This document shows, piece after piece, positions 1-11,866 of a stretch of 64,000 bases of DNA. The stretch lies in the NCBI RefSeq assembly GCF_007655135.1, contig NW_022204121.1, positions 1-64,000 on the forward strand, in the 5' to 3' direction. Under the pieces are notes generated by a model that saw only the letters and a program-made list of their open reading frames with translations, ran no database searches and was not told where the DNA came from. Within the stretch, counting starts at the first letter, position 1, and each line of letters opens with the position of its first letter. Origin of the DNA: Punica granatum. Its lineage: Eukaryota; Streptophyta; Magnoliopsida; Myrtales; Lythraceae. Position numbers and translations under genes: made by a program.

Positions 1-516
1 CGGACCCCAGTGCAGAAATGTAGTCATGGCGTACCCCCAGGGGACGGTCTCCTGAGCAAAAATGTGGTCGGGACGTACCCGAAGGGGATGACCCCTGAGC
101 AGAAAAGTCGTCGGGACGTACCCGAAGTGGATGACCCCTGAGCAGAAAAGTAGTCGGGACGTACTCGAAGGGGATGACCCCTGTGCAGAAATGTAGTCGG
201 AACGTAGCCGAAGGAGACGGACCCCTGAGCAGAAAAGGAGTCGGGATGTACCCGAAGGGGACGGACCCCTGTGCAGAAATGCAGTCGGGGCGTACCCCCA
301 GGGGACGGACTCCTGAGCAAAAAAGTAGTCGGGACGTACCCGAAGGGGACGACCCATGAGTATAAAAGTGGTCGGGACGTACCCGAAGGGGATGACCCCT
401 GAGCAGAAAAGTAGTCGTCACGTATCCGAAAGGGACGGAACCTGAGCAAAAAAGTAGTCGGGACGTACTCGAAGGGAATGACCCTTGAGCAGAAAAGTAG
501 TCGGGACGTACCCGAA

Positions 517-670
517 GGGTTTGCAATATGCACAGGGCGCATACAGAACTAACAACATGGTTCAAAGGCGCCTTCCCAATGGACTTGCGGGGTGCGGGGC
601 GTTTTGCACGGCGGGTATGCAAGGTGCGGGGCGTGTTGCCCGGCGGATTGCATGGTGCAGGGTAACGTAA
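517..670 (+). repeat. B unit 1, full class
   Basis: About 154 bp from GGGTTTGCAATATG to ...GGTAACGTAA. The core dyad is weakened (TATGCACAGGGCGCATA). It differs from most copies by AGAACTAAC in place of CGAATGAAC. The two 32-bp GC-rich subrepeats are present, the first ending GCACGGCGG. It is followed by the 'GGACCGACCCCTGAGCAG' type of monomer. Confidence 0.9.
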
Positions 671-1496
671 AGTCGGGACGGACCTGAAGGGGACCGACCC
701 CTGAGCAGAAAGTAGTCGAGACGTACCCGAAGGGGACGGACCCCTGAGCAGAAAAGTAGTCGGGACGTACTCGAAGGGGATGACCCCTGTGCAGAAAAGT
801 AGTCTGGACAGACCAAAAGGGGATGACCCCAGAGCAAAAAAGTAGTCTGGACGTACTCGAAGGGGACGGACCTCGGTGTAGAAAAGTAGTCGGGACGTTT
901 CCGAAGGGGAAGGACCCCTGAGTAGAAAAGTAGTCGGGACCTACTCGAAGAGGATGACCCCTGAGTAGAAAAGTAGTCCGGACGTACCCGAAGGTGACCG
1001 GCCCCTGAGCAGAAAAGTAGTCGGGACGTACCCGAAGGGGATGACCCCTGTGCAGAAATGTAGTCGGAACGTACCCGAATGAGACGGACCCCTGAGAAGA
1101 AAAGTAGACGGGACGTACCCGAATGAGACGGACCCCTGAGCAGAAAAGTAGACGGGACGTACCCGAAGGGGATGACCCCTGTGCAGAAATGTTGTCGGAA
1201 CGTACCCGAAGGATACAGACCCTTGAGCGGAAAAGTAGAAGGGACGTACCCGAAGGGGACGCTCCCTTGTGCAGAAATGTAGTCGGGGCGTACCCCAAGG
1301 GGACGGATTCCTGAGCAGAAAAGAAGTCGGGACGTACCCGAAGGGGACGACCCATGGGGAGAAAAGTAGGGACGTACCCGAAGGGAATGACCCCGAGCAG
1401 AAAAGTTGTCGGGACGGACCCCTGAGCAGAAAAGTAGTCCGGAGGTACTTGAAGGAGATGATCCTTGAGCAGAAAAGCAATCCGGACGTACTCGAA

Positions 1497-1650
1497 GGGT
1501 TTGCAATATGCACGGGGCGCATACCGAATGAACAACATGGTTCAAAGGCGCCTACCCAATGGACTTGCAGGGTGCGGGGCGTTTTGCCCGGTGGGTTTGC
1601 AAGGTGCGGGGCGTGTTGCCCGGCGGATTGCATGGTGCAGGGAAACATAA
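1497..1650 (+). repeat. B unit 2, full class
   Basis: Full-length copy with core TATGCACGGGGCGCATA and the GGAAACATAA ending instead of GGTAACGTAA. It is followed by the 'CCCCTAAGCAGAAGGTAGACGGG' flank type. Confidence 0.9.
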
Positions 1651-2553
1651 AGTCAGGACGGACCCGAAGAGCACGGACCCCTAAGCAGAAGGTAGACGGG
1701 ACGTATCCGAAAGGGATGACCTCGGAGCAGAAAAATAGTCAGGACGTACTCGAAGGGGACGGACCTCGACGCAGAAAAGCAGTCGGGACGTACCCGAAGA
1801 GGATGACCACGGAGTAGAAAAGTAGTCGGGACGTACCCGAAGGGGATGACCCCCGTGCAACAAAGTAGTCCGGACGTTCCCGAAGGGGACGGACCCTAGA
1901 GTAAAAAGTAGCCGGGACCTACCCGAAGAGGATGACCCTAGAGCAGAAAAGTAGTCGGGATGTACCCGAAGGGAACGGACCCCTGAGTAGAAAAGTAGTC
2001 GGGACGTACCCGAAGGGGACAGACCCCTGTGCAGAAATGTAGTCGGGGCGTACCCCCAGGGGACGGACCCTTGTGCAGAAATGTAGTCGGGGCGTACCCC
2101 CAGGGCACGGTCTCCTGAGCAAAAAAGTGGTCGGGACGTACCCGAAGGGGATGACCCCTGAGCAGAAAAGTAGTCGGGACGTACTCGAAGGGGATGACCC
2201 CTGTGCAGAAATGTAGTCGGAACGTACCCGAAGGAGACGGACCCCTGAACAGAAAAGTAGACGGGATGTACCCAAAGGGGACGGACCCCTGTGCAGAAAA
2301 GTAGTCGGGATGTACCCGAAGGGGACGGACCCCTGCGCAGAAATGTAGTCGGGGCGTACCCCCAGGGGACGGACTCCGAAGGGGACGACCCATGAGCATA
2401 AAAGTGGTCGGGTCGTACCCAAAAGGGACGACCCATGAGCAGAAAAGTAGTCGGGACGTACCCGAAGGGGACGGACCCCTGAGCAGAAAAGTAGTTCGGA
2501 CGTATCCGAAGGGGATGACTCTTGAGCAGAAAAGTAGTCCGGACGTACCCGAA

Positions 2554-2660
2554 GGGTTTGCAATATGCGCTGGACTCATACCGAATGAACAACATGGTTA
2601 AAAGGCGCCTACCCAATGGACTTGCGGGGAGCGGGGCGTTTTGCCCCGCGGATTGCATGG
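2554..2660 (+). repeat. B unit 3, short class
   Basis: Short form of about 107 bp ending GATTGCATGG|ACGG. It lacks one 32-bp subrepeat and the GTGCAGGGTAACGTAA tail. The core dyad is degraded (TATGCGCTGGACTCATA). The GC-rich hairpin around TTTT is present. Confidence 0.88.
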
Positions 2661-2800
2661 ACGGACCCGAAGGGGACGGACCCCTAAGCAGAAAGTAGTC
2701 GGGACGTACTCGAAGGGGATGACCCCTGTGCAGAAAAGTAGTCGGGACGTACCAGAAGGGGATGACCCCGGAGCAGAAAAGTAGTCGGGACGTACCCGAA

Positions 2801-2857
2801 GGGTTTGCAAGTGCGGGGCGTGTTTCCCGGCGGATTGCATGGTGCAGGGTAACGTAA
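2801..2857 (+). repeat. B unit 4, truncated
   Basis: Only about 57 bp remain. The opening GGGTTTGCAA jumps directly to GTGCGGGGCGTG of the second subrepeat. In full units these two places both read GTTTGCAA and lie about 97 bp apart, so a deletion between direct repeats explains the structure. Confidence 0.85.
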
Positions 2858-4117
2858 AGTCGGGACGGACCCGAAGGGGACGGACCCCTGAGTTGAAAAG
2901 TTGTCGAGACGTACTCGAAGGGGATGACCCCTGTGCTGAAAAGTTCTGGAGACGTACCCGAAAGGGACGGACCCCTGAGCAAAAAAGTAGTCGGGACGTA
3001 CTCGAAGGGGATGACCCCTGTGTAGAAAAGTAGTCTGGACGTACCCAAAAGGGATGACCCCGGAGCAGAAAAGTAGTCGGGACGTACTCGTAGGGAACGG
3101 ACCTCGGCGTAGAAAAGTAGTCGGGACGTACCCGAAGAGGATGACCCTTGTGCAAAAAAGTGGTCGGGACGTTCCCGAAGGGGAAGGACCCCTGAGTAGA
3201 AAAGTAGTCGGGACCTATCCGAAGAGGATGACCCCTGAGCAGAAAAGTAGTCCGGACGGGCCCTTGAGCAGAAAAGTAGTCGGGACGTACCCGAAGGGAA
3301 TGACCCCTGTGCAGAAATGTAGTCGGAACGTACCCGAAGGAGACGGACTCCTGAGCAGAAAAGTAGACGGGACGTACCCGAAGGGGATGACCCTTGAGCA
3401 GAAAAGTAGTCGGGTCGTACCCGAAGGGGATGACCCCTGTGCAGAAATGTTGTCGGAACGTACCCGAAGGAGACGGACCCTTGAGCAGAAAAGTAGACGG
3501 GACGTACCCGAAGGGGACGGACCCATGTGCAGAAAAGTAGTCGGGACATACCCAAGGGGACGGACTCCTGAGCAGAAAAGTAGTCGGGACGTACTCGAAG
3601 GGGACGACCCATGTGGAGAAAAGTTGTCGGGACGTACCCGAAGGCGATGACCCCTGAGCAGAAAAGTAGTCGGGACGTACCCGAAGGAGAAAGACCCCTA
3701 AGCAGAAAAGCAGTCGGGACGTTCCCGAAGGTGACGGACCCATGTGTAGAAAAGTAGTCGGGACCTACCCGAAGAGGATGCCGCTGAGCAGAAAAAGCTC
3801 CGACGTACCCTAAAGTGACGGCTCCTGAGCGGAAAAGTAGTCGGGACGTACCCGAAGGATACGGACCCTTGAGCGGAAAAGTAGACGGGATGTACCCGAA
3901 GGGGACGGTCCCCTGTGCAGAAATGTAGTCGGGGCGTACCCCAGGGGGACAGACTCCTGAGCAGAAAAGTAGTCGGGCCATACCCGAAGGGAATGACCCC
4001 GAGCAGAAAAGTTGTCAGGACGTACCCGAAAGGGACGGACCCCGGAGCAGAAAAGTAGTCCGGACGTACCCGAAGGGGATGACTCTTGAGCAGAAAAGTA
4101 GTCCGGACGTACCCGAA

Positions 4118-4227
4118 GGGTTTGCAATATGCGTGGGACGCATATCGAATGAAAACAACATGGTTAAAAGGCGCCTACCTAATGGACTTGCGGGGTGGGG
4201 CTTTGCCTGCCCCCGCGGATTGCATGG
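4118..4227 (+). repeat. B unit 5, short class
   Basis: Core dyad TATGCGT-GGG-ACGCATA is a perfect 7-bp stem by a paired change. It contains GAAAACAACA (two extra A) and a rearranged GC-rich part (GGGGCTTTGCCTGCCCCCGC). Confidence 0.85.
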
Positions 4228-4363
4228 ACGGACCTGAAGGGACGGACCCCTAAGTAGAAAGTAGTCGGGACGTACTCGAAGGGGATGACCCCTGTGCAGA
4301 ATAGTCGGGACGTACTGGAAGGGGATGACCCCGGAGCAGCAAAGTAGTCGGGACGTACCCGAA

Positions 4364-4517
4364 GGGTTTGCAATATGCGCGGGGCGCATACCGAATGAAA
4401 CAACATGTTTCAAAGGCGCTACCCAATGGACTTGCGTGGTGCGGGGCGTTTTGCCCAGCGTGTTTGCAAGGTGCGGGGCGTGTTTCCCGGCGGATTGCAT
4501 GGTGCAGGGTAACGTAA
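4364..4517 (+). repeat. B unit 6, full class
   Basis: Full unit with a perfect core dyad TATGCGC-GGG-GCGCATA. It has an extra A in GAAACAACATG. It lies only 137 bp after B unit 5, so a short and a full unit form a close pair, a pattern repeated to the right. Confidence 0.9.
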
Positions 4518-5903
4518 AGTCGGGACGGACCCCTGAGCTGAAAAGTAGTCGAGACGTACTCGAAAGGGATGACCCCTGTACAGAAAAGTAGTCTGGACGT
4601 ACCAAAAAGGGATGACCCCGGAGCAGAAAAGTTGTCGGGACGTACTCGTAGGGAACGGACCTCGGTGTAGAAAAGTAGTCGGGATGTACCCGAAGGGGAT
4701 GACCCCTGTGCAAAAAAGTAGTCGGGACGTTCCCGAAGGGGAAGGACCCCTGAGTACAAAAGTAGTCGGGACCTACCCGAAGAGGATGACCCCTGAGCAG
4801 AAAAGTAGTCCGGACGTACCCGAAGGGGACGGGCCCCAGAGCAGAAAAGTAGTCGGGACGTACCGGAAGGGAATGACCCCTGTGCAGAAATGTAGTCGGA
4901 ACGTACCCGAAGGAGACGGACCCCTGAGAAGAAAAGTAGACGGGACGTACCCGAAGGGGATGACCCTTGAGCAGAAAAGTAGTCGGGACATAGCTGAAGC
5001 GGATGACCCCTGTGCAGAAATGTTGTCGGAACGTACCCGAAGGAGACGGACCCATGAGCAGAAAAGTAGACGGGACGTACCCGAAGGGGACGGACCCATG
5101 TGCAGAAAAGTAGTCGGGACATACCCCAAGGGGACGGACTCCTGAGCAGAAAAGTAGTCGGGACGTACTCGAAGGGGACGACCCATGTGGAGAAAAGTTG
5201 TCGGGACGTACTCGAAGGCGATGACCCCTGAGCAGAAAAGGAGTCAGGACGTACCCGAAGGAGATGACCCCTGAGCAGAAAAGCAGTCGGGACGTACCCG
5301 AAGGAGGAAGACCACTGAGCAGAAAAGCAGTCGGGACGTTCCCGAAGATGACGGACCCATGGGTAGAAAAGTAGTCGAGACCTACCCGAAGAGGATGACC
5401 GCTGAGCAGAAAAGTAATCCGGACGTACCCGAAAGTGACCGGCTCCTGAGCGGAAAAGTAGTCGGGACGTACCCGAAGGGGATGACCCCTGTGCAGAAAG
5501 TTAGTCGGAACGTACCCGAATGAGACGGACCCCTGAAGCAAAAGTACACGGGACGTACGCTAAGGGGGATGACCCCTTGGCAAAAAAGTAGTCGGACGTA
5601 CCCGAAGGGATGACCCCTGTGCAGAAATGTTGTCGAACGTCCCGAAGATACGGACTCTCGAGCGGAAAAGTAGACGGGACGTACCCGAAGGGGACGGTCC
5701 CCTGTGCGGCAATGTAGTCGGGGCTTACCCCAGGGGGACGGACTCCTGAGCAGAAAAGTAGTCGGGACGTACCCGAAGGGAATGCCCCGAGCAGAAAGGT
5801 TGTCAGGACGTACCGAAGGGGACGGACCCCTGAGCAGAAAAGTAGTCCGACGTACCTGATGGGAATGACTCTTGAGCAGAAAAGTAGTCCGGACGTACCC
5901 GAA

Positions 5904-6010
5904 GGGTTTGCAATATGCGTGGGACGCATACCGAATGAACAACATGGTTAAAAGGCGCCTACCCAATGGACTTGCGGGGTGCGGGGCGTTTTGCCCCGCG
6001 GATTGCATGG
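5904..6010 (+). repeat. B unit 7, short class (copy 1 of the duplication)
   Basis: Core TATGCGT-GGG-ACGCATA with perfect pairing, and GCGGGGC-GTTTT-GCCCCGC as a second perfect 7-bp dyad. The duplicate partner is at 13664. Confidence 0.9.
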
Positions 6011-6105
6011 ACGGACCCGAAGGGACGGACCCCATAGTAGAAAGTAGTCGGACGTACTTGAAGGGGATGACCCCGGAGCAGAAAAGTAGTCGGGACGTAC
6101 CCGAA

Positions 6106-6260
6106 GGGTTTGCAATATGCGCGGGGCGCATACCGAATGAACAACATGGTTCAAAGGCGCCTACCCAATGGACTTGCGGGGTGCGGGGCGTTTTGCCCCG
6201 CGTGTTTGCAAGGTGCGGGGCGTGTTTTCCCGGCGGATTGCATGGTGCAGGGTAACGTAA
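6106..6260 (+). repeat. B unit 8, full class (copy 1)
   Basis: Perfect core dyad TATGCGC-GGG-GCGCATA and both subrepeats, the second with TTTTCCC. The partner is at 13868. It forms a short-full pair with B unit 7. Confidence 0.9.
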
Positions 6261-6885
6261 AGTCGGGACGGACCCGAAGGGGACGGACCCCTGAGCTGAA
6301 AAGTAGTTGAGACCTACTCGAAGGGGATGACCCCTGTGCTGAAAGTTGTCGAGACGTTCCCGAAGGGGACGGACCCCTGAGCAGAAAAGTAGTCGGGACG
6401 TACTCGAAGGGGATGACCCCTTTGCAGAAAAGTAGTCTGGACATACCAAAAAGGGATGACCCGGAGTAGAAAGTAGTCGGGACGTACTCGTAGGGAACGG
6501 ACCTCGGTGTAGAAAAGTAGTCGGGATGTACCCGAAGGGGATGACCCCTGTGCAAAAAGTAGTCGGGACGTTCCCGAAGAGGAAGGACCCCTGAGTAGAA
6601 AAGTAGTCGGGACGTACTCGTAGGGAACGGACCTCGGTGTAGAAAAGTAGTCGGGACGTACCCGAAGTGGATGACCCCTGTGCAGAAATGTTGTCGGAAC
6701 GTACCCGAAGGGGACGGTTTCCCTGTGCAGAAATGTAGTCGGGGCGTACCCCAGGGGGACGGACTCCTGAGCAGAAAAGTAGTCCGGACGTACCCGAAGG
6801 GGACGGACCCCTGAGCAGAAAAGTAGTCCGGACGTACCCGAAGGGGATGACTCTTGAGCGGAAAAGTAGTCCGGACGTACCCGAA

Positions 6886-6990
6886 GGGTTTGCAATATGC
6901 GCGGGACGCATACCGAATGAACAACATGGTAAAAGGCGCCTACCCAATGGACTTGCGGGGTGCGGGAGTATTGCCCCGCGGATTGCATGG
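6886..6990 (+). repeat. B unit 9, short class (copy 1)
   Basis: Core TATGCGCGGGACGCATA with one C/A mismatch. Its GC-rich part reads GGAGTATTGCCCCGC in place of GGCGTTTTGCCCCGC. The partner is at 14650. Confidence 0.9.
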
Positions 6991-7652
6991 ACGGACCTGA
7001 AGGGGACGGACCCCTAAGCAGAAAGTAGTCGGGACGTACTCGAAGGGGATGACCCCTGTGCAGAAAAGTAGTCGGGACGTACTGGAAGGGGATGACCCCG
7101 GAGCAGAAAAGTAGTCGGGACGTACTCGTAGGGAACGGACCTCGGTGTAGAAAAGTAGTTGGGATGTACCCGAAGGGGATGACCCCTGTGCAAAAAAGTA
7201 GTCGGGACGTTCCCGAAGAGGAAGGACCCCTGAGCAGAAAAGTAGTCGGGACGTACTCGTAGGGAACGGACCTCGGTGTAGAAAAGTAGTCGGGACGTAC
7301 CCGAAGTGGATGACCCCTGTGCAGAAATGTTGTCGGAACGTACCCGAAGGATACGGACCCTTGAGCGGAAAAGTAGACGGGACGTACCCAAAGGGGACGG
7401 TTCCCTGTGCAGAAATGTAGTCGGGGCGTACCCCAGGGGGACGGACTCCTGAGTAGAAAAGTAGTCGGGACGTACCCGAAGGGGACGACCCATGAGGAGA
7501 AAAGTAGTCGGGACGTATCCGAAGGGAATGACCCCGAGCAGAAAAGTTGTCGGGACGTACCCGAAGGGGACGGACCCCTGAGCAGAAAAGTAGTCCGGAC
7601 GTATCCGAAGGGGATGACTCTTGAGCGGAAAAGTAGTCCAGACGTACCCGAA

Positions 7653-7758
7653 GGGTTTGCAATATGCGCGGGACGCATACCGAATGAACAACATGGTTAA
7701 AAGGCGCCTACCCAATGGACTTGCGGGTGCGGGGAGTATTGCCCCGCGGATTGCATGG
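7653..7758 (+). repeat. B unit 10, short class (copy 1)
   Basis: Same GAGTATTGCCCC variant and mismatched core as B unit 9, 767 bp downstream, which suggests that units 9 and 10 are themselves a local duplication. The partner is at 15418. Confidence 0.9.
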
Positions 7759-7900
7759 ACGGACCTGAAGGGGACGGACCCCTAAGCAGAAAGTAGTCGG
7801 GACGTACTCGAAGGGGATGACCCCTGTGCAGAAAAGTAGTCGGGACGTACTGGAAGGGGATGACCCCGGAGCAGCAGAAAGTAGTCAGGACGTACCCGAA

Positions 7901-8053
7901 GGGTTTGCAATATGCGCGGGGCGCATACCGAATGAACAACATGGTTCAAAGGCGCCTACCCAATGGACTTGCGGGGTGCGAAGCGTTTTGCCCAGCGTGT
8001 TTGCAAGGTGCGGGGCGTGTTTCCCGCGGATTGCATGGTGCAGGGTAACGTAA
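7901..8053 (+). repeat. B unit 11, full class (copy 1)
   Basis: Perfect core dyad. It has the GCGAAGCGTTTTGCCCAGCG variant of the first subrepeat, shared with the units at 11712, 15665 and 19471. The partner is at 15665. Confidence 0.9.
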
Positions 8054-9717
8054 AGTCGGGACGGACCCGAAGGGACGGACCCCTGAGTTGAAAAGTAGTC
8101 GAGACGTACTCGAAGGGGATGACCCCTGTACAGAAAAGTAGTCTGGACGTACCAAAAAAGGATGATCCCGGAGCAGAAAAGTAGTCGGGACGTACTCGTA
8201 GGGAACGGACCTCGGTGTAGAAAAGTAGTCGGGATGTACCCGAAGGGGATGACCCCTGTGCAAAAAAGTAGTCGGGACGTTCCCGAAGGGGAAGGACCCC
8301 TGAGGAGAAAAGTAGTCGGGACCTACCCGAAGAGGATGACTCCTGAGCAGAAAGTAGTCCGGACGTACCCGAAGGGGACGGGCCCCTGAGCAGAAAAGTA
8401 GTCGGAACGTACCCGAAGGAGACAGACCCCTGAGCAGAAAAGTAGACGGGACGTACCCGAAGGGGATGACCCTTGAGTAGAAAAGTAGACGGGACGTACC
8501 CAAAGGGGATGACCCTTGAGCAGAAAAGTAGTCGGGACGTACCCGAAGCGGATGACCCCCGTGCAGAAATGTTGTCGGAACGTACCCGAAGGAGACGGAC
8601 CCATGAGCAGAAAAGTAGACGAGACGTACCCGAAGGGGACGGACCCATGTGCAGAAAAGTAGTCGGGACATACCCCAAGGGGACGGACTCCTGAGCAGAA
8701 AAGTAGTCGGGACGTACTCGAAGGGGATGACCCCTGTGCAGAAAAGTAGTCTGGACAGACCAAAAGGGGATGACCCCTGTGCAAAAAAGTAGTCGGGACG
8801 TTCCCGAAGGAGACGGACCCCAGAGTGAAAAAGTAGTCGGGACCTACCCGAAGGGGACGGACCCCATAGTGAAAAAGTAGTCGGGACATACCCCAAGGGG
8901 ACGGACTCCTGAGCAGAAAAGTAGTCGGGACGTACTCGAAGGGGACGACCCATGTGGAGAAAAGTAGTCGGGACGTACCCGAAGGCGATGACCCCAGAGC
9001 AGAAAAGGAGTCAGGACGTACCCGAAGGAGATGACCCCTGAGCAGAAAGCAGTCGGGACGTACCCGAAGGAGAAAGGCCCCTGAGCAGAAAAGCAGTCGG
9101 GACGTTCCCGAAGATGACGGACCCATGGGTAGAAAGTAGTCGAGACCTACCCGAAGAGGATGACCCCTGAGCAGAAAAGTAGTCCGGACGTACCCGAAGG
9201 TGACGGGCTCCTGAGCGGAAAAGTAGTAGGGACGTACCCGAGGGGGATGACCCCTGTGCAGAAAGGTAGTCGTAACGTACCCGAAGGATCCGACCCCTGA
9301 GCAGAAAATTAGACGGGACGTACCCGAAGGGGATGACCCCTTGCCAAAAAAGTAGTCGGGACGTACCCGAAGTGGATGACCCCTGTGCAGAAATGTTGTC
9401 GAAACGTATCCGAAGGATACGGACCCTTGAGCGGAAAAGTAGACGGGACGTACCCGAAGGGGACGGTCCCCTGTGCAGAAATGTAGTCGGGGCGTACCCC
9501 AAGGGGACGGACTCCAGAGAAGAAAAGTAGTCGTGACGTACCCGAAGGGGACGACCCATGAGGAGAAAAGTAGTCGGGACATACCCGAAGGGAATGACCC
9601 CGAGAAGAAAGTTGTCGGGACGTACCCGAAGGGGACGGATCCCTGAGCAGAAAAGTAGTCCGGACGCACCCGAAGGGGATGACTCTTGAGCAGAAAATAA
9701 GTCCGGACGTACCCGAA

Positions 9718-9824
9718 GGGTTTGCAATATGCGCGGGACGCATACCGAATGAACAACATGGTTAAAAGGCGCCTACCCAATGGGCTTGCGGGGTGCGGGC
9801 CGTTTTGCCCCGCGGATTGCATCG
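9718..9824 (+). repeat. B unit 12, short class (copy 1)
   Basis: Recognised by GGGCCGTTTTGCCCCGC and by GCATCGACGG in place of GCATGGACGG. The same two markers occur at 17477 (its partner) and 21032. Confidence 0.9.
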
Positions 9825-10179
9825 ACGGACCCGAAGGGGACGGACCCCTAAGCAGAAAGTAGCCGGGACGTACTCGAAGAGGATGACCCCTGTGCAGAAA
9901 AGTAGTCGGGACGTACCGGAAGGGAAGACCTCGGAGCAGAAAAGTAGTCGGGTCGTACCCGAAGAGGATGACTACGGAGCAGAAAAGTAGTCGGGACGTA
10001 CCCGAAGAAGATGACCCCTGTGCAAAAAAGTAGTTGGGACGTTCCCGAATGGGACGGACCCTAGAGTAGAAAAGCAGTCGAGACCTACCCGAAGAGGATG
10101 ACCCCTGAGCAGAAAAGTAGTCTGGACGTACCCGAAGGGAATGACCCTTGAGCAGAAAAGTAGTCGGGACGTACCCGAA

Positions 10180-10332
10180 GGGTTTGCAATATGCACGGGG
10201 CGCATACCGAATGAACAACATGGTTCAAATGCGCCTACCCAATGGACTTTCGGGGTGCGGGGCGTTTTACCCGGCGGGTTTGCAAGGTGCGGGGCGTGTT
10301 GCCCGGCGGATTGCATGGTGCAGGAAACATAA
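10180..10332 (+). repeat. B unit 13, full class (copy 1)
   Basis: Core TATGCACGGGGCGCATA. Markers are TCAAATGCGCC, GGACTTTCGGGG and GTTTTACCCGGC, shared with 17938 (its partner) and in part with 21452. Confidence 0.9.
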
Positions 10333-11131
10333 AGTCGGGACGGACCCGAAGGGGACGGACCCCTAAGCAGAAAGTAGACGGGACGTACTCGAAGGGGATG
10401 ACCCCTGTGCAGAAAAGGAGTCAGGACGTACCCGAAGGAGATGACCCCTGAGCAGAAAAGCAGTCGGGACGTACCCGAAGGAGAAAGACCCCTGAGCAGA
10501 AAAGCAGTCGGGACGTTCCCGAAGATGACGGACCCATGGGTATAAAAGTAGTCGAGACCTACCCGAAGAGGATGACCCCTGAGCAGAAAAGTAGTCCGGA
10601 CGTACCCGAAGTTGACGGGCTCCTGAGTGGAAAAGTAGTAGGGACGTACCCGAAGGGGATGACCCCTGTGCAGAAAGGTAGTCGGAACGTACCCGAATGA
10701 GACGGACTCCTGAGGAGAAAAGTAGACGGGACGTACCCGAAGGATATGACCCCTTGGCAAAAAAGTAGTCGGGACGTACCCGAAGTGGATGACCCCTGTG
10801 CAGAAATGTTGTCGGAACGTACCCGAAGGATACAGACCCTTGAGCGGAAAAGTAGACGGGACGTACCCGAAGGGGACGGTCCCCTGTGCAGAAATGTAGT
10901 CGGGGCGTACCCCAGGGGGACGGACTCCTCAGCAGAAAAGTAGTCGGGACGTACCCGAAGGGGACGACCCATGAGGAGAAAAGTAGTCGGGACGTACCCG
11001 AAGGGAATGACCCCGAGCAGAAAAGTTGTCGGGACGTACCCGAAGGGCACGGACCCCTGAGAATAAAAGTAGTTCGGACGTACCCGAAGGGGATGACTCT
11101 TGAGCAGAAAAGTAGTCCGGACGTACCCGAA

Positions 11132-11238
11132 GGGTTTGCAATATGCGCGGGACGCATACCGAATGAATAACATGGTTAAAAGGCGCCTACCCAATGGACT
11201 TGCGGTGTGCGGGGCGTTTTGCCCCGCGGATTGCATGG
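11132..11238 (+). repeat. B unit 14, short class (copy 1)
   Basis: Core TATGCGCGGGACGCATA, GAATAACATGG and CTTGCGGTGTGCGGGG variants. The partner is at 18891. Confidence 0.9.
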
Positions 11239-11507
11239 ACGGACCTGAAGGGGACGGACCCCTAAGCATAAAGTAGTCGGGACGTACTCGAAGGGGATGA
11301 CCCCTGTGCAGAAAAGTAGTCGGGACGTACCCGAAGGGGACGACCCATGAGGAGAAAAGTAGTCGGGACGTACCCGAAGGGAATGACCCCGAGCAGAAAA
11401 GTTGTCGGGACGTTCCCGAAGGGCACGGACCCCTGAGCATAAAAGTAGTCCGGACGTACCCGAAGGGGATGACTCTTGAGCATAAAAGTAGTCCGGACGT
11501 GCCCGAA

Positions 11508-11614
11508 GGGTTTGTAATATGCGCGGGACGCATACCGAATGAATAACATGGTTAAAAGGCGCCTACCCAATGGACTTGCGGTGTGCGGGGCGTTTTGCCC
11601 CGCGGATTGCATGG
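11508..11614 (+). repeat. B unit 15, short class (copy 1)
   Basis: Starts GGGTTTGTAATATG (C to T), otherwise like B unit 14, which lies 376 bp upstream. The partner at 19267 has the same GTAATATG. Confidence 0.9.
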
Positions 11615-11711
11615 ACGGACCTGAAGGGGACGGACCCCTAAGCAGAAAGTAGTCGGGACGTACTCGAAGGGGATGACCCCTGTGCAGAAAAGTAGTCGGG
11701 ACGTACCCGAA

Positions 11712-11866
11712 GGGTTTGCAATATGCGCGGGGCGCATACCGAATGAACAACATGGTTCAAAGGCGCCTACCCAATGCACTTGCGGGGTGCGAAGCGTTTT
11801 GCCCAGCGTGTTTGCAAGGTGCGGGGCGTGTTTTCCCGGCGGATTGCATGGTGCAGGGTAACGTAA
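11712..11866 (+). repeat. B unit 16, full class (copy 1)
   Basis: Perfect core dyad, CCCAATGCACTTG variant and GCGAAGCGTTTTGCCCAGCG. The partner is at 19471. It forms a short-full pair with B unit 15. Confidence 0.9.

Noticed and set aside
174..359. Plus-strand frames of 60-198 codons with a QKSSRDVPEGDDP-like repeat
   Set aside because: They are short pieces of the same satellite where TAG or TGA happens to be mutated or shifted out of phase. There is no independent evidence of coding.
517..670. B unit as a tRNA or tRNA-derived SINE (GGTTCAAAGGC resembles a B box)
   Set aside because: There is no matching A box at the right distance, no cloverleaf, no CCA or poly-A end and no target-site duplications around the units. 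The junctions with the array are constant.
517..670. B unit as an rDNA spacer or promoter piece
   Set aside because: No rRNA gene, no plant Pol I start motif (TATATAAGGGG type) and no rDNA flank is present in the window.
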